Both the position numbers and the translations under genes were made by a program. The notes beneath the pieces were generated by a model. The model saw only the letters and a list, made by a program, of their open reading frames with translations, was not told where the DNA came from and did no database searches. Of a stretch of DNA of 64,000 nucleotides, positions 27,671-39,224 are shown piece by piece; the stretch's first letter is position 1, and every line of letters begins with the position of its first letter. The stretch lies in NCBI RefSeq assembly GCF_028291745.1, contig NZ_JAQGNQ010000051.1, positions 1 to 64,000 of the forward strand. The letters run 5' to 3'. This DNA comes from Ramlibacter sp. (GTDB lineage: Bacteria > Pseudomonadota > Gammaproteobacteria > Burkholderiales > Burkholderiaceae_C).

Positions 27671-29032
27671 ATGCACTCCCCCTCGATATCGACCCTGGGC
27701 GCCATCGCCGGCATCGTCCTTGTCGTCATCGCCGCTGCGGTGCGGCGCGGGCCGCGCGCCGGCGACCCGCGGGCGGTGCTCGCGCATGCCAAGACCACGG
27801 CGCTGGCGCTGCTGCTGATCATGGGCCTGGTGCTGCTGGCCAGCCTGACCATGGAACCGGGGCTGCTGGCCGACGGATTGCGGACCACCAGCGAGGCCTC
27901 CATCGTCGGTGGACTCGCGGACTGGTTCGCGGTGGAGGCGCTGTTCCGGCGGCTGCCCGTGCCGCTGATCGGACGCGACACCGACGTGATCGCGCGCAAG
28001 AAGGACGAGATCGGCGACCAGCTCGCGCAGTTCGTGCAGGACAAGTTCCTCGATGCCGATTCGCTGGCGACGCTGATCCACCGGCAGGACCTGGCTTCAG
28101 GCCTGGGTGACTGGCTCACCCAGGGCGAAAACGCGCGGCGGCTGGGCGGCTTCGTGGTCAAGTGCGTCGCCGGCTCGCTGCACATGGTGGAGGTGGAGCG
28201 CGTGCAGCAACTGCTGAAGGACGCCACGCGCCTGGCCTTTCGCAAGGTCGACCTCTCGCAATCGGCCGCCGACGTGCTGGACACGCTCACCGCCGGCGGC
28301 CGGCACCAGCAACTGCTGGACCAGCTGATCGGCTCCTTGCTGCAGCTGCTGGACACGCGCCGCACGCGCGAGGTGATCGCCGACAAGATCGTGCAGTGGC
28401 TGCGCACCGAGCACTATCGCAAGCAGCTGATGCTGCCCACCGAGTGGCTGGGCAGCAAGGGCAGCGAGCTGGTGGCCGAGCAGCTGGGTCGCTACCTGGA
28501 CGAAGTGCGGCGCGATCCGCAGCACGCGCTGCGCACCGCCTTCGACGCGCAGGCCGCGCGCCTGATCGAGCGGCTGAAGGTCGATCCGCTGATGCGCGAG
28601 AAAGCGGAGGAGATCAAGAACTATCTGCTGAACGACGAACAGCTGGCACGCTATGCCGCGCAGCTCTGGTCCACGTTGTCAGCCTGGCTGCATCGCAACG
28701 TGGAGGACCCCGACTCGCCGCTGCATCGCAACCTGATGTCGGCCGCCGGCTGGCTGGGGCGCGAACTGGCGGCGGACCCCGAGCTGCGGCGCACCCTCAA
28801 CGCGCAGCTCGAAGCGGCGGCGCGCAGCTCCGCGCCCGAGTTTTCGTCCTATCTCACCACGCACATCCGCGACACGGTGCGGCACTGGGATGCGCGCGAA
28901 ATGGCCGCGCAGATCGAGTTGAGCATAGGCCCGCAACTGCAGAAGATCCGCATCAACGGCACGCTCGTTGGCGGTGCGATCGGGCTGCTGCTGTTCACGG
29001 CGGGAGAGGCGATCAGGCGGGTGTCGGGGTGA
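27671..29032 (+). CDS. DUF445 membrane protein, YjiN family (453 aa)
   Basis: Starts with two hydrophobic segments (IAGIVLVVIAAAV and ALALLLIMGLVLLASL), carries the family signature SEASIVGGLADWFAVEALFR, a long charged helical middle that should be extra-membrane, and ends with a C-terminal membrane segment (GTLVGGAIGLLLFTAGEAI). Function is unknown in the family. It follows gdhB by seven bases and is probably cotranscribed with it. Confidence 0.85.
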   Translation: MHSPSISTLGAIAGIVLVVIAAAVRRGPRAGDPRAVLAHAKTTALALLLIMGLVLLASLTMEPGLLADGLRTTSEASIVGGLADWFAVEALFRRLPVPLIGRDTDVIARKKDEIGDQLAQFVQDKFLDADSLATLIHRQDLASGLGDWLTQGENARRLGGFVVKCVAGSLHMVEVERVQQLLKDATRLAFRKVDLSQSAADVLDTLTAGGRHQQLLDQLIGSLLQLLDTRRTREVIADKIVQWLRTEHYRKQLMLPTEWLGSKGSELVAEQLGRYLDEVRRDPQHALRTAFDAQAARLIERLKVDPLMREKAEEIKNYLLNDEQLARYAAQLWSTLSAWLHRNVEDPDSPLHRNLMSAAGWLGRELAADPELRRTLNAQLEAAARSSAPEFSSYLTTHIRDTVRHWDAREMAAQIELSIGPQLQKIRINGTLVGGAIGLLLFTAGEAIRRVSG

Positions 29033-29086
29033 GTGCAGAGCTGCGCGCGCCCATGTCGGGCCAGCGGAGCGAGACGGTGGGGTCGC

Positions 29087-29222
29087 TGCGCGATCCCACC
29101 CTACCGGCGGCACTTGTAGGGTGGGATGCGCGCAGCGCACCCCACCGGGCATTCACCCGACCCCCGCCGCAAGAAACGCCCTATGCCACGTAGGGTGGGA
29201 TGCGCGTCAGCGCACCCCACCA
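29087..29222. repeat. Cluster of family C palindromic repeats, copies 2a-2c
   Basis: A half unit (GATCCCACCCTACC) is followed by two full units, GTAGGGTGGGATGCGCGCAG-type, at 29116-29146 and 29190-29222. They fill the space between the converging DUF445 and pepP genes. Confidence 0.75.
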
Positions 29223-29229
29223 CGCAAGA

Positions 29230-30627
29230 TCACCCGCGCATCAGCGCCTCGATTTCGTCCCCGTTCACCGGCACGCCGCGCGTGATCAGCTCGCACCCCT
29301 GTGCCGTCACGATCGCGTCGTCCTCGATGCGGATGCCGATGTTGTGGAACTGCTCGGGCACGCCCTCGCCCGGGCGCACATAGATGCCCGGTTCGATGGT
29401 CAACACCATCCCCGGTTGCAGGATGCGGCTCGGCCGGTTCTTGATGATCTCGCCCGAGAGCGGGTCCTTGCGTTCGCTCACCTGACCCACTTCGCCCGGC
29501 TCCACGTAGCTGCCGGCGTCGTGCACGTCCATGCCCAGCCAGTGGCCGGTGCGGTGCATGTAGAAGGGGAAGTACGCGCGCTTCTCGATCACGTCGTCGA
29601 GCGAGCCGACCTTGTTGCGATCGAGCAGGCGGACATCCAGCATGCCCTGCGCCAGCACCTTCACCGCCGCCTCGTGCGGATCGGTGAAGCGGGCACCCGG
29701 CTTCGTGACCGCGGCAGCCGCTTCCTGCGAGGCCAGCACCAGGTCGTAGAGCGCGCGCTGCGGACCGCTGAACTTGCCGTCGGCCGGGAAGGTGCGGGTG
29801 ATGTCGCTGGCATAGCCATCGAGTTCGCAGCCCGCGTCGATCAGCACCAGCTCGCCGGCGCGCACCGGCGCCACGTCGGCGCGGTAATGCAGCACGCAGG
29901 CGTTGGCACCGGCGGCCACGATGGAGCTGTAGGCCGGGTACTGCGAGCCGCCCATGCGGAATTCGTGCATCAGCTCGGCATCGAGGTGGTACTCGCGCAC
30001 GTCCTCGCCGGCGCGCAGCATGCGGGCACAGGCCTGCATCGTGCGCACGTGGGCGCCGGCGCTGATGGCAGCGGCGCGCCGCATGATGTCCTGCTCGTGC
30101 GCGTCCTTGGTCAGGCGCATCTCGTCGAGGACGGCGCACAAGTCGCTCTGCTGCTCGGGGCACAAGGCGCCGTAGCGCACCCGAGCGCGCACCTGGTTCA
30201 GCCAGCCGGCCACGCGCTGCTCCAGGCCTTCGTGGATCGCGAAGGGGAACCACACCGTGTCGCGGTTTTCCAGCAGCCGCGGCAGCTGCTTGTCCAGGTC
30301 GCTGACCGGATAGGCCGCGTCCACGCCCAGCGCGCCCACAGCTGCTTCGGGGCCGAGGCGATAACCGTCCCAGATCTCGCGTTCCAGGTCCTTCGGCTGG
30401 CAGAACAGCGTGCTGCAGCCGTCGCTCGTCACCACCAGCCAGGCATGCGGCTCGCTGAAGCCGCTGAGGTAGTAGAAGTAGCTGTCGTGCCGGAACAGGA
30501 AGTCGGAATCGCGATTGCGCTGCCGCTCCGGAGCGGTGGGGATGATGGCGATGCCGTTGGCCCCCAGCTGCGCAGCCATGCGGGCGCGACGCCGGGCGTA
30601 GAGGGAGGTGGGAACGGTGGTGTTCAT
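29230..30627 (-). CDS. pepP: Xaa-Pro aminopeptidase P (465 aa)
   Basis: Removes an N-terminal residue when proline is second. The N-terminal creatinase-like domain includes DSDFLFRHDSYFYYLSGF; the C-terminal pita-bread domain carries the dimetal ligands Asp in VLIDAGCEL, Asp in YASDITRTFP, His in HRTGHWLGMDVHD, Glu in LTIEPGIY and Glu in GIRIEDD. The ATG at 30627 starts MNTTVPTSLYARRRARMAAQL; the frame upstream is a repeat. Confidence 0.94.
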   Translation of the reverse strand: MNTTVPTSLYARRRARMAAQLGANGIAIIPTAPERQRNRDSDFLFRHDSYFYYLSGFSEPHAWLVVTSDGCSTLFCQPKDLEREIWDGYRLGPEAAVGALGVDAAYPVSDLDKQLPRLLENRDTVWFPFAIHEGLEQRVAGWLNQVRARVRYGALCPEQQSDLCAVLDEMRLTKDAHEQDIMRRAAAISAGAHVRTMQACARMLRAGEDVREYHLDAELMHEFRMGGSQYPAYSSIVAAGANACVLHYRADVAPVRAGELVLIDAGCELDGYASDITRTFPADGKFSGPQRALYDLVLASQEAAAAVTKPGARFTDPHEAAVKVLAQGMLDVRLLDRNKVGSLDDVIEKRAYFPFYMHRTGHWLGMDVHDAGSYVEPGEVGQVSERKDPLSGEIIKNRPSRILQPGMVLTIEPGIYVRPGEGVPEQFHNIGIRIEDDAIVTAQGCELITRGVPVNGDEIEALMRG

Positions 30628-30665
30628 GGGGACATTTTGCGCGATTGGGAGCGGCGCGTGGATCG

Positions 30666-30741
30666 GTAGGCTGGGCTGCGCGCAGCGCACCCCAGCGGTT
30701 TTGCGGCTGCCGGCTGGGGTGGCCTACGCCAGCCCAGCCTA
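30666..30741. repeat. Family C palindromic repeats, copies 3a and 3b
   Basis: GTAGGCTGGGCTGCGCGCAG-type unit and its inverted partner ending CAGCCCAGCCTAC. The murU stop codon (TAG) lies inside the outer edge of the second unit. Confidence 0.7.
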
Positions 30742-31434
30742 CGAATTCAAGGCGGCCAGGCGCTCGGGGGTGCCAACATCCACCCACGGACCGGTGTAGA
30801 GCTCCGCCGAGACCTTGCCACTATCGATCGCAGCGCGCAGCAGCGGCGCCAGCGCGAGCTTGCGTCCCTCGGGATTGCCTGCTGGCAGTTCGGCAAACAG
30901 CGCCTTGCGGTACAGGCCCGCGGTCGAATAGGTGTGCCGCCCCTCAGTCGCGTTCGCTGCCAGCCCCTCGCCGGTGAGAGCGAAGTCGCCCTTCGCGTTG
31001 TGCGGCGGATTGGGCACGAGATAGAGGTGCGCCAGCTTGTCGCCGGCCGCAAACCGCTCGTACGCCGCGCGCGTGAACTGGAACTGCGGCATGTAGACGT
31101 CGCCGGCCACGATCCAGAACACCTCGTCCAGCAGCGGCAGCGCGCGCGCGATGCCGCCCGCCGTCTCCAGCGCGCCGCCGAAGTCGCGGCCCTCGTGCGA
31201 GTACGCGATGCGTACGCCCGCGCTCGTCTCGTGGCCGTAGTGCTGCTCGATCTGCTCGCCCAGCCACGCGGTGTTGACCACCACGTCGCGCAAGCCACCG
31301 TGCGCGAAGCCATCGAGGTGATAGCCCATGAGCGGCTTGCCCCTCACCTGCAGCAGGGGCTTGGGACAGGTATCGGTGAGCGGCCGCATGCGTTCGCCGC
31401 GGCCGGCGGCCAGCACCATGGCGGGAGCAGTCAT
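30739..31434 (-). CDS. murU: N-acetylmuramate-1-phosphate uridylyltransferase (231 aa)
   Basis: Nucleotidyltransferase of the sugar-phosphate family. The N-terminal signature is MVLAAGRGERMRPLTDTCPK, with PLLQVRGKPL after it, metal Asp in WIVAGDVYMP and a C-terminal WVDVGTPERL. With AmgK (13068-14165) it would turn recycled MurNAc into UDP-MurNAc; in other genomes the pair is often adjacent, so the assignment over other NDP-sugar pyrophosphorylases rests on family sequence and on amgK being nearby. SD GGGGAGGAGGA. Its ATG overlaps the stop of the SpeD-like gene (ATGA). Confidence 0.82.
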   Translation of the reverse strand: MTAPAMVLAAGRGERMRPLTDTCPKPLLQVRGKPLMGYHLDGFAHGGLRDVVVNTAWLGEQIEQHYGHETSAGVRIAYSHEGRDFGGALETAGGIARALPLLDEVFWIVAGDVYMPQFQFTRAAYERFAAGDKLAHLYLVPNPPHNAKGDFALTGEGLAANATEGRHTYSTAGLYRKALFAELPAGNPEGRKLALAPLLRAAIDSGKVSAELYTGPWVDVGTPERLAALNS

Positions 31435-31808
31435 TCCTCCTCCCCGCGATCGAGCGAGCGCTGCTCGGTCCATTCCGGCTGGAAGCGATTGACCAGCGCG
31501 AACATCAGGCCGCGCGCCTTGGCGGTCTGCTCCGCGTTGGCGCTGCCGACGTACACATCGGCGCTCACCGCCTTTTCGCCGGGCCAGGTGTGCAGGCAGA
31601 CATGGCCATCGGCCATCAGCACCGTGGCGCTCAGGCCGCCGCGGCCCTGCGGGGGAGCGGGCAGCGCGCGGAATGCATGGTCCACCGTCGCCAGACCCAC
31701 GGCCTCGACGCTGGCGAGACACCAGGCCTGCAACAGGGCGGCATCGGCCAGCCACGCCGGCTCGCAGCGGCAGCGGTACAGGTCGGCGGTGAGGTGGAGA
31801 CCCTTCAT
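31431..31808 (-). CDS. SpeD-like protein lacking the pyruvoyl serine (125 aa)
   Basis: Homologous to prokaryotic S-adenosylmethionine decarboxylase (MKGLHLTADLYRC start; LHTWP core). In active SpeD the proenzyme cuts itself at a Glu-Ser in the E-S-H motif to make pyruvoyl. Here that stretch is ADGHVCLHTWP: Gly68 replaces the serine and Asp67 the glutamate. The catalytic cysteine that should follow DVYV is also Gly88, while His73 is kept. It is therefore unlikely to be a decarboxylase; a binding or regulatory role, or decay, is possible. ATG 31808 fits the family start. Overlaps murU by ATGA, so the two are translationally coupled. Confidence 0.75.
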   Translation of the reverse strand: MKGLHLTADLYRCRCEPAWLADAALLQAWCLASVEAVGLATVDHAFRALPAPPQGRGGLSATVLMADGHVCLHTWPGEKAVSADVYVGSANAEQTAKARGLMFALVNRFQPEWTEQRSLDRGEEE

Positions 31809-31917
31809 GCCCCGAATGTAGCCAAGCGCGCGCACCAGGGGTCGGGACGGGCCGTTGGGACGGCTCCATTAAGATCCCGGGTTTCCCCTGACTCTCCGCC
31901 TGCTGGAGCATCCCCGA

Positions 31918-33933
31918 ATGGCCAACGAATCCCTGATGGCGAACGCGATCCGCGCGCTCGCCATGGACGCCGTGCAACAAGCGAACTCCGGGCATCCCGG
32001 CGCTCCGATGGGGATGGCCGACATGGCCGTCGCCCTGTGGCACCGCCACCTGAGGCACAACCCGAAGAACCCGCACTGGAGCGATCGCGATCGCTTCGTG
32101 CTGTCCAACGGCCACGCGTCCATGCTGCTGTATGCACTGCTGCACCTGACCGGCTACGAGTTGCCGATCGGCGAGCTCAAGGGCTTCCGGCAGTTGCACA
32201 GCAAGACGCCCGGCCACCCCGAAGTCGACGTCACGCCAGGCGTCGAGACCACCACCGGCCCGCTGGGCCAGGGGATCAGCAACGCGGTGGGCATGGCGCT
32301 GGCCGAGAAGCTGCTGGCCGCGGAGTTCAATCGCGAAGGCCACGCGATCGTCGACCACCACACCTATGCCTTCCTGGGCGACGGCTGCCTGATGGAAGGC
32401 ATCAGCCACGAGTGCTGCGCACTGGCCGGCGCGTGGAAGCTGAACAAGCTGGTTGCGCTGTACGACGACAACGGCATCTCGATCGACGGCAAGGTCACGC
32501 CCTGGTTCATCGACGACACGCCCGCCCGCTTCCGCGCCTATGGCTGGAACGTGATCGGCCCGATCGACGGCCACGACGTCGAGGCCGTGGACCGCGCGAT
32601 CGCCGATGCCCGCCGCAGTGCCGAGAAGCCGACGCTGATCGTGGCCAAGACGCACATCGGCAAGGGCTCGCCCAATCGCGCCGACACCGCCAAGGCGCAC
32701 GGCGAGCCGCTGGGCGCCGACGAGATCAAGCTCACGCGCACGGCGCTGGGCTGGGACCACGAGGCTTTCGAGCTGCCGCAAGCCGTGTACGACGAGTGGG
32801 ACGCGCGGGCCAAGGGCGATGCGCTCGAGGCCGAATGGCAAAAGCGCTTCGACGCCTACCGCCTGGAGCATCCCGAGCTCGCCGCGGACTACCTGCGCCG
32901 CGTGCAAGGCAGGCTGCCCGCGAACTTCGATCAGCTCGCCGCCGATGCGATCGCCGCGGCCGCCAGCAAGGGCGAGACCGTTGCCTCCCGCAAGGCCTCG
33001 CAACTGGCACTGGAAATCTTCACCGCCGCCCTGCCGGAAATGCTCGGCGGCTCGGCGGACCTGACCGGCTCCAACCTCACCAACACCAAGAGCACGCTGC
33101 CGCTGCGCATGGACGCATCGGGTGAGGTCGTGATGACCGACGGCAAGATCGGCCGCCACATCAACTACGGCGTGCGCGAGTTCGGCATGGCGGCCATCAT
33201 GAACGGCATCGCCCTGCATGGCGGCTACATCCCCTATGGCGGCACCTTCCTGACCTTCAGCGACTACAGCCGCAACGCGATCCGCATGGCGGCGCTGATG
33301 AAGCGCCGCATCATCCACGTGTTCACGCACGACTCGATCGGCCTGGGCGAAGACGGCCCGACCCACCAGTCGATCGAGCACGCGTCCAGCCTGCGCCTGA
33401 TCCCCAACCTGGACGTCTGGCGGCCGGCCGACACGGTCGAGACCACGGTGGCGTGGACCGTGGCGCTGGAGAACGTCAACCGCCCGACGGCCCTGCTGCT
33501 GTCGCGCCAGAACCTGCAGTACACCCCGAAGACCGGCCTCGACCGGATCGCCCGCGGCGCCTACGTGCTGGCCGGCGGCGACGAGGCGCCGGATGCCGTG
33601 ATCATCGCCACCGGCTCGGAAGTACAGCTGGCCATCCAGGCACGCGAGCAGCTCGCGGCCGAGGGCGTGGCCGTGCGCGTGGTCTCCATGCCCAGCACGA
33701 CCACCTTCGACCGGCAGGACCGCGACTACAAGGCCGAGGTACTGCCCGCGGATGTGCCCCGGATCGCCGTCGAGGCGGGCGTGACCGATTTCTGGTGGAA
33801 GTACGGCTGCGCTGCAGTCGTGGGGATTGATACCTTCGGCGAGTCGGCACCTGCTAATGTGCTGTTCAAGCATTTCGGCTTCACGGCCGACAATGTGGCG
33901 GATACGGTGCGGGCCGTGCTGCAGCAGGGTTGA
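31918..33933 (+). CDS. tkt: Transketolase (671 aa)
   Basis: TPP-dependent enzyme of the pentose phosphate and Calvin cycles. Signatures: [12 protein letters not shown] near the start, the TPP site [14 protein letters not shown] with the distal [10 protein letters not shown], and the C-terminal transketolase motif [19 protein letters not shown] with [14 protein letters not shown]. Length is normal. GAPDH follows 166 bases later in the same direction, a common pairing with tkt in Burkholderiales (tkt-gap). Confidence 0.96.
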   Translation: MANESLMANAIRALAMDAVQQANSGHPGAPMGMADMAVALWHRHLRHNPKNPHWSDRDRFVLSNGHASMLLYALLHLTGYELPIGELKGFRQLHSKTPGHPEVDVTPGVETTTGPLGQGISNAVGMALAEKLLAAEFNREGHAIVDHHTYAFLGDGCLMEGISHECCALAGAWKLNKLVALYDDNGISIDGKVTPWFIDDTPARFRAYGWNVIGPIDGHDVEAVDRAIADARRSAEKPTLIVAKTHIGKGSPNRADTAKAHGEPLGADEIKLTRTALGWDHEAFELPQAVYDEWDARAKGDALEAEWQKRFDAYRLEHPELAADYLRRVQGRLPANFDQLAADAIAAAASKGETVASRKASQLALEIFTAALPEMLGGSADLTGSNLTNTKSTLPLRMDASGEVVMTDGKIGRHINYGVREFGMAAIMNGIALHGGYIPYGGTFLTFSDYSRNAIRMAALMKRRIIHVFTHDSIGLGEDGPTHQSIEHASSLRLIPNLDVWRPADTVETTVAWTVALENVNRPTALLLSRQNLQYTPKTGLDRIARGAYVLAGGDEAPDAVIIATGSEVQLAIQAREQLAAEGVAVRVVSMPSTTTFDRQDRDYKAEVLPADVPRIAVEAGVTDFWWKYGCAAVVGIDTFGESAPANVLFKHFGFTADNVADTVRAVLQQG

Positions 33934-33944
33934 AGGATGATGCA

Positions 33945-34062
33945 TGTCATCCCGCGGCATCCAGTCGAGATCCGCAATGGATGTCATCCCGGCCTTGAGC
34001 CGGGATCCATGCAGCGCTTGTTCAAGCGCCGCCTGGATTGCGGGTCAAGCCCGCAATGACAT
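33945..34062. repeat. GTCAT...GACAT palindromic repeats (family B), cluster 1
   Basis: Three units between tkt and gap: a partial GTCATCCCGCGG unit, ATGTCATCCCGGCCTTGAGC with its mirror CGGGATCCATG, and TGGATTGCGGGTCAAGCCCG followed by CAATGACAT. Other clusters are at 35171-35254, 38303-38396 and 42600-42682. Confidence 0.8.
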
Positions 34063-34087
34063 GGCTCGGCGGGAAAGTTTTGACTAA

Positions 34088-35101
<1,014 letters not shown>

Positions 35102-35120
35102 GCCGCGCTGCCGCCATGAG

Positions 35121-35143
35121 AAAGCCCCTTGCGGGGCGCTTCT
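35121..35143 (+). terminator. Terminator-like hairpin after gap
   Basis: GCCCC-ttgc-GGGGC stem with A before and a T-rich stretch (GCTTCTT) after. The U-tract is interrupted, so it is a moderate candidate. Confidence 0.55.
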
Positions 35144-35170
35144 TCGCGATCGATCGGCGGAGCCTTCAGG

Positions 35171-35254
35171 ATGTCATCCCGGGCTTGTCCCGGGATCCAC
35201 GCTGCGCTCGCGCCTGCGCCGTCGTGGATTGCGGGTCAAGCCCGCAATGACATG
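35171..35254. repeat. Family B palindromic repeats, cluster 2
   Basis: ATGTCATCCCGGGCTTGTCC...GGGATCCA followed by TGGATTGCGGGTCAAGCCCG...CAATGACAT, with the two types facing each other, as in the other clusters. Confidence 0.8.
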
Positions 35255-35296
35255 GTTCGTGAAACGCTCAACCCTCCGCCCGGATCTGGCCCGGGC

Positions 35297-36328
<1,032 letters not shown>

Positions 36329-36386
36329 GGTCCTCTCACATGTGGCTTGGACGCGGACATTTCAATGCATGTGGTTGACCAGGCAT

Positions 36387-36490
36387 TTCAAGCGCAGAAG
36401 TCGCAGAAGGAAGAAAAACACGCAGAACGATTCCAGCAGGAAATCCTTTCGCGTGTTTGGCTGTTTGTTTCGCGTCTTCTGCGTTCAAGA
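36387..36490. repeat. CGCAGAAG inverted repeat (family A), copy 2
   Basis: Left arm TTTCAAGCGCAGAAGTCGCA with more GCAGAA units; right arm CGCGTCTTCTGCGTTCAAG. Same design as 18800-18930, with a shorter, more diverged centre. It sits between the divergently placed pirin start and the slyD stop. Confidence 0.75.
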
Positions 36491-36512
36491 ATTGTTGCTG
36501 CGCCAACCACCC

Positions 36513-36989
36513 TCAATGATGGTGCCCGTGCTCCCCATGCACATGCCCGTGCGCCAGTTCTTCGGCGGTGGCGGGGCGCACGTCGGTGATCTTGAGCGTG
36601 AACTTCAGCGCCTTGCCGGCCATCGGGTGATTGCCGTCCAGGTGGACTTCGTGGCCCTTGATCTTCATGACATGGAAGACATGCGGCCGGCCGTCATCGG
36701 CCACGCCCTGCAACTGGCCGCCCACCTTCACGCCCGGCGGGAAGTCGTCCTTGGGAATCACGCGCACCAGCGACTCGTCGCGCTGGCCGAAGGCATCTTC
36801 CGGTTGCAGGCTCACTGTGGTTTCGTAGCCGGGCTCCTTGCCTTCGAGCGCCTGCTCGATCTTCGGCAAGGTGTTGTTGTAGCCGCCATGCAGGTAGACC
36901 ATGGGCTCGCGGCTTTCCTCGATCAGCCGGCCGCTGGCATCCGCCACCTTGTAGCGCAGCGTGACGACGGTGTCTTTCGCGATGTTCAT
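36513..36989 (-). CDS. slyD: FKBP-type peptidyl-prolyl isomerase, SlyD-like (158 aa)
   Basis: SlyD-type FKBP: N-terminal FKBP half (VVTLRYKVADASGRLIEES, YLHGGYNNTLPKIEQAL), insert-in-flap chaperone domain, then NHPMAGKALKFTLKI. The C-terminus is a short His-rich tail (HGHVHGEHGHHH), which could bind nickel as in SlyD, though it is much shorter than in E. coli. Its ATG overlaps the stop of the MFS gene upstream (ATGA), so it is the second gene of a two-gene unit. Confidence 0.9.
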   Translation of the reverse strand: MNIAKDTVVTLRYKVADASGRLIEESREPMVYLHGGYNNTLPKIEQALEGKEPGYETTVSLQPEDAFGQRDESLVRVIPKDDFPPGVKVGGQLQGVADDGRPHVFHVMKIKGHEVHLDGNHPMAGKALKFTLKITDVRPATAEELAHGHVHGEHGHHH

Positions 36990-38242
36990 GGACGCGATTG
37001 TGACGGCTCGCCCGCCATCGCGGCGGCCCGCGGCGGCGCCGGCAGCAAGCGGAACAGCAGCGCGCCGAGCACCAGGAAAGCGCCGATGCCGCCCATGACG
37101 GCCGCATAGCGCTCGACCTGCAGGGCGCCCGCCAGCGAGGCCAGCCCTCCGGTCAGCCACTGCATGACGGCCACGCCCAGGAACATGGCCATGGTGAACA
37201 CGGCCATCGCGCGGCCGGTCATGCGGGCCGGGTACGCCGAGCGCACATCGGCGTACTGCAGCGTGCCGAAGCCGGAGAGCAGGCTGATCCCGAGTGCCAG
37301 CGCCACCGCGATGGCCGGACCGGGATGCAGCGCCAGGGCGAAGAACATCGAGGCGGACAGCAATGCGCAGGCCAGGATCCAGCCGCGCCGGCGCTGATCG
37401 CCCGGATCGAAGCGGCCGAAGAGCGGCGAACCCACCATGCCCAGCGCGGAGATCGCGAGCGCGACGTTGCCGGTCTCCACCAGCGTGAAGCCATGCCGCT
37501 CGATCAGCAGCGGCGTCAGCCACAGGCCGCGCAGCGACATGAAGGCCGCATAGCTGAAGAGGGCGAGGGCGACGATGCCGATGGTGTGCCGCAGGCGGAA
37601 CAGCTCGCCGTAACCACGCAGGGCGGCCAGCACGTGCAGCTCCTGGTGCGGCGCGCCCTCGGCGGGCTCCTCGCGCACCAGCGCCAGGATGGCCAACCAC
37701 GCCAGCGCCGAGCACGCCGCCATGGCGACGAAGCCGGCGCGCCACGAGAGGTGCTCGATCACCCAGGCCAGTGGCGTGCCCGTGAGCAGCAGGCCGATGG
37801 AGCCTATCCCCAGCGCCGCACCGTTGACCGCGGCGAAGCGCTCGCCCGCGAAGTGGCGCGCGATGAACACGGTGCACACCAGGAAGGCGGGCGCGCAGCC
37901 GATGCCGGTGAGGATCTGCCCGAAGATCAGCATGGGATAGCCATGCGCCGAAGCGGTCACCAGCGAACCGATGGCCGCCAGCGGAAACACGACGACGACG
38001 GTGCGACGCGGCCCGTACACGTCGATGCCCATGCCCATGAAGAGCTGCAGCGACGCGAACGAGAAATGAAACGCCGCGGCGAACAGGCCCAGCTGCTGGG
38101 GCGTCAGGCCGAATTCATGCTGCAGCGGCGGCGCCATCATGCCGGCCGCCGTGCGAAAGGCCTGGCTCATGCTGAAGCCTGAGATCAGCACCAGGAGCAT
38201 CGGCCAGGCGCTGCGGGAAGGGGAAGAGGTCGATACGGTCAC
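36986..38242 (-). CDS. MFS transporter (about 418 aa)
   Basis: Twelve-helix major facilitator. The first helix is MLLVLISGFSMSQAFRTA; the loop 2-3 signature is GIDVYGPRRTVVV, and ALGIGSIGLLLTGTPLAW lies in helix 5. The substrate cannot be inferred. The start is uncertain: a GTG at 38242 or an ATG at 38275, neither with a good SD, the frame further upstream being a family B repeat. Coupled to slyD by an ATGA overlap. Confidence 0.85.
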   Translation of the reverse strand: MTVSTSSPSRSAWPMLLVLISGFSMSQAFRTAAGMMAPPLQHEFGLTPQQLGLFAAAFHFSFASLQLFMGMGIDVYGPRRTVVVVFPLAAIGSLVTASAHGYPMLIFGQILTGIGCAPAFLVCTVFIARHFAGERFAAVNGAALGIGSIGLLLTGTPLAWVIEHLSWRAGFVAMAACSALAWLAILALVREEPAEGAPHQELHVLAALRGYGELFRLRHTIGIVALALFSYAAFMSLRGLWLTPLLIERHGFTLVETGNVALAISALGMVGSPLFGRFDPGDQRRRGWILACALLSASMFFALALHPGPAIAVALALGISLLSGFGTLQYADVRSAYPARMTGRAMAVFTMAMFLGVAVMQWLTGGLASLAGALQVERYAAVMGGIGAFLVLGALLFRLLPAPPRAAAMAGEPSQSRP

Positions 38243-38302
38243 GCAGGCGCGAGGATAGGCGATGCGCAGTGGCATCCGAAGCGCTGTGTGGCACTGGCGC
38301 CG

Positions 38303-38396
38303 CATGGATTGCGGATCGAGTCCGCAATGACATGGGTGTGCGAAGGCTGTCATGCCGGGCCGAAAGCATGTCATTGCGGGCCTGACCCGCAATCCA
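38303..38396. repeat. Family B palindromic repeats, cluster 3
   Basis: TGGATTGCGGATCGAGTCCG...CAATGACAT, a degenerate middle unit (GTCATGCCGGGC), and GTCATTGCGGGCCTGACCCG followed by CAATCCA. Lies between the hydratase stop and the MFS start. Confidence 0.8.
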
Positions 38397-38423
38397 TCGC
38401 CCCGGCCGCGCGATGCCGGGCAA

Positions 38424-39191
38424 CTACAGCTGGACTTCCGCCGCCCCGATGCCTTCGAACACCGCGCGAACGCGATCGCCGGCCTTGGCCTCCAGCAAGC
38501 CGCACCACGTCCCGGTCGTGACCACCGTACCCCGCGGCACGGTCGCACCCTGGCGCGTCACGTGCCGCAGCCAGATCGGCAGCAGCCACGCCGGGTCGCC
38601 CAGCGACTGCGAGCCGCGGAAGACCTGCGCTGGCGCGTCGCCGATCTGCACGCTGCAGGTCTGGGCATTCCAGTCGCGCGCGGCGAACGCCTGCCACTCG
38701 CCCAGCACGAGCGCGCCATGCGATTGCAGGTCGGCCAGCTTGAGCAGCGCGCCAGCCGAGCGCGCCTGCTGCCAGCGCGAGTCGACGATCTCGATCGAGA
38801 CCGTCATCGCTTCCACCAGCGTCGCCGCGCCCTCGTGCGTGAGCGCCGCGGCATCCTGCGGCGTGACCGCGCGCGCCAAGCGCAACGCCACCTCGGCCTC
38901 GATCAGGCGCAGGTTGAAATGGGCGCTGCGCGCATCGGCGGGACTGGGCCACACGTGCTGCGGCGGCAGCGGCGCATGGGTGAGAGCGGCGTCACGGGCG
39001 GGACCGCCGGACTTCCAGTACTGCGGCACGGCATTGCCGAACCAGCCGCAGGCGCGCGCCACTTCGTCCTGCACGGCATAGGCGTCGCCGGCGCCCTGCA
39101 ACAGGCCCTCCAGCGGCACGGCGTCGGCGGGACGCTGGGTGCGATGCGCCTGCACCAGGGCGGCGGCCACGGCCGGCACCGGACTCGTCAT
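38424..39191 (-). CDS. 2-keto-4-pentenoate hydratase/FAH-family protein (255 aa)
   Basis: Fumarylacetoacetate-hydrolase-like fold. Typical elements are the N-terminal GDAYAVQDEVAR, LIEAEVALRLAR (metal-binding E-x-E region), and C-terminal VTTGTWCGLLEAKAGDRV. The family hydrates 2-oxo-4-enoates in meta-cleavage pathways, but none of the other genes of such a pathway is near. 33 bases downstream of a ketopantoate-reductase-like gene, so likely one unit. Confidence 0.8.
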   Translation of the reverse strand: MTSPVPAVAAALVQAHRTQRPADAVPLEGLLQGAGDAYAVQDEVARACGWFGNAVPQYWKSGGPARDAALTHAPLPPQHVWPSPADARSAHFNLRLIEAEVALRLARAVTPQDAAALTHEGAATLVEAMTVSIEIVDSRWQQARSAGALLKLADLQSHGALVLGEWQAFAARDWNAQTCSVQIGDAPAQVFRGSQSLGDPAWLLPIWLRHVTRQGATVPRGTVVTTGTWCGLLEAKAGDRVRAVFEGIGAAEVQL

Positions 39192-39224
39192 GGGATCTCC
39201 TCGCGAAAGTGGATGGCCGCGATC

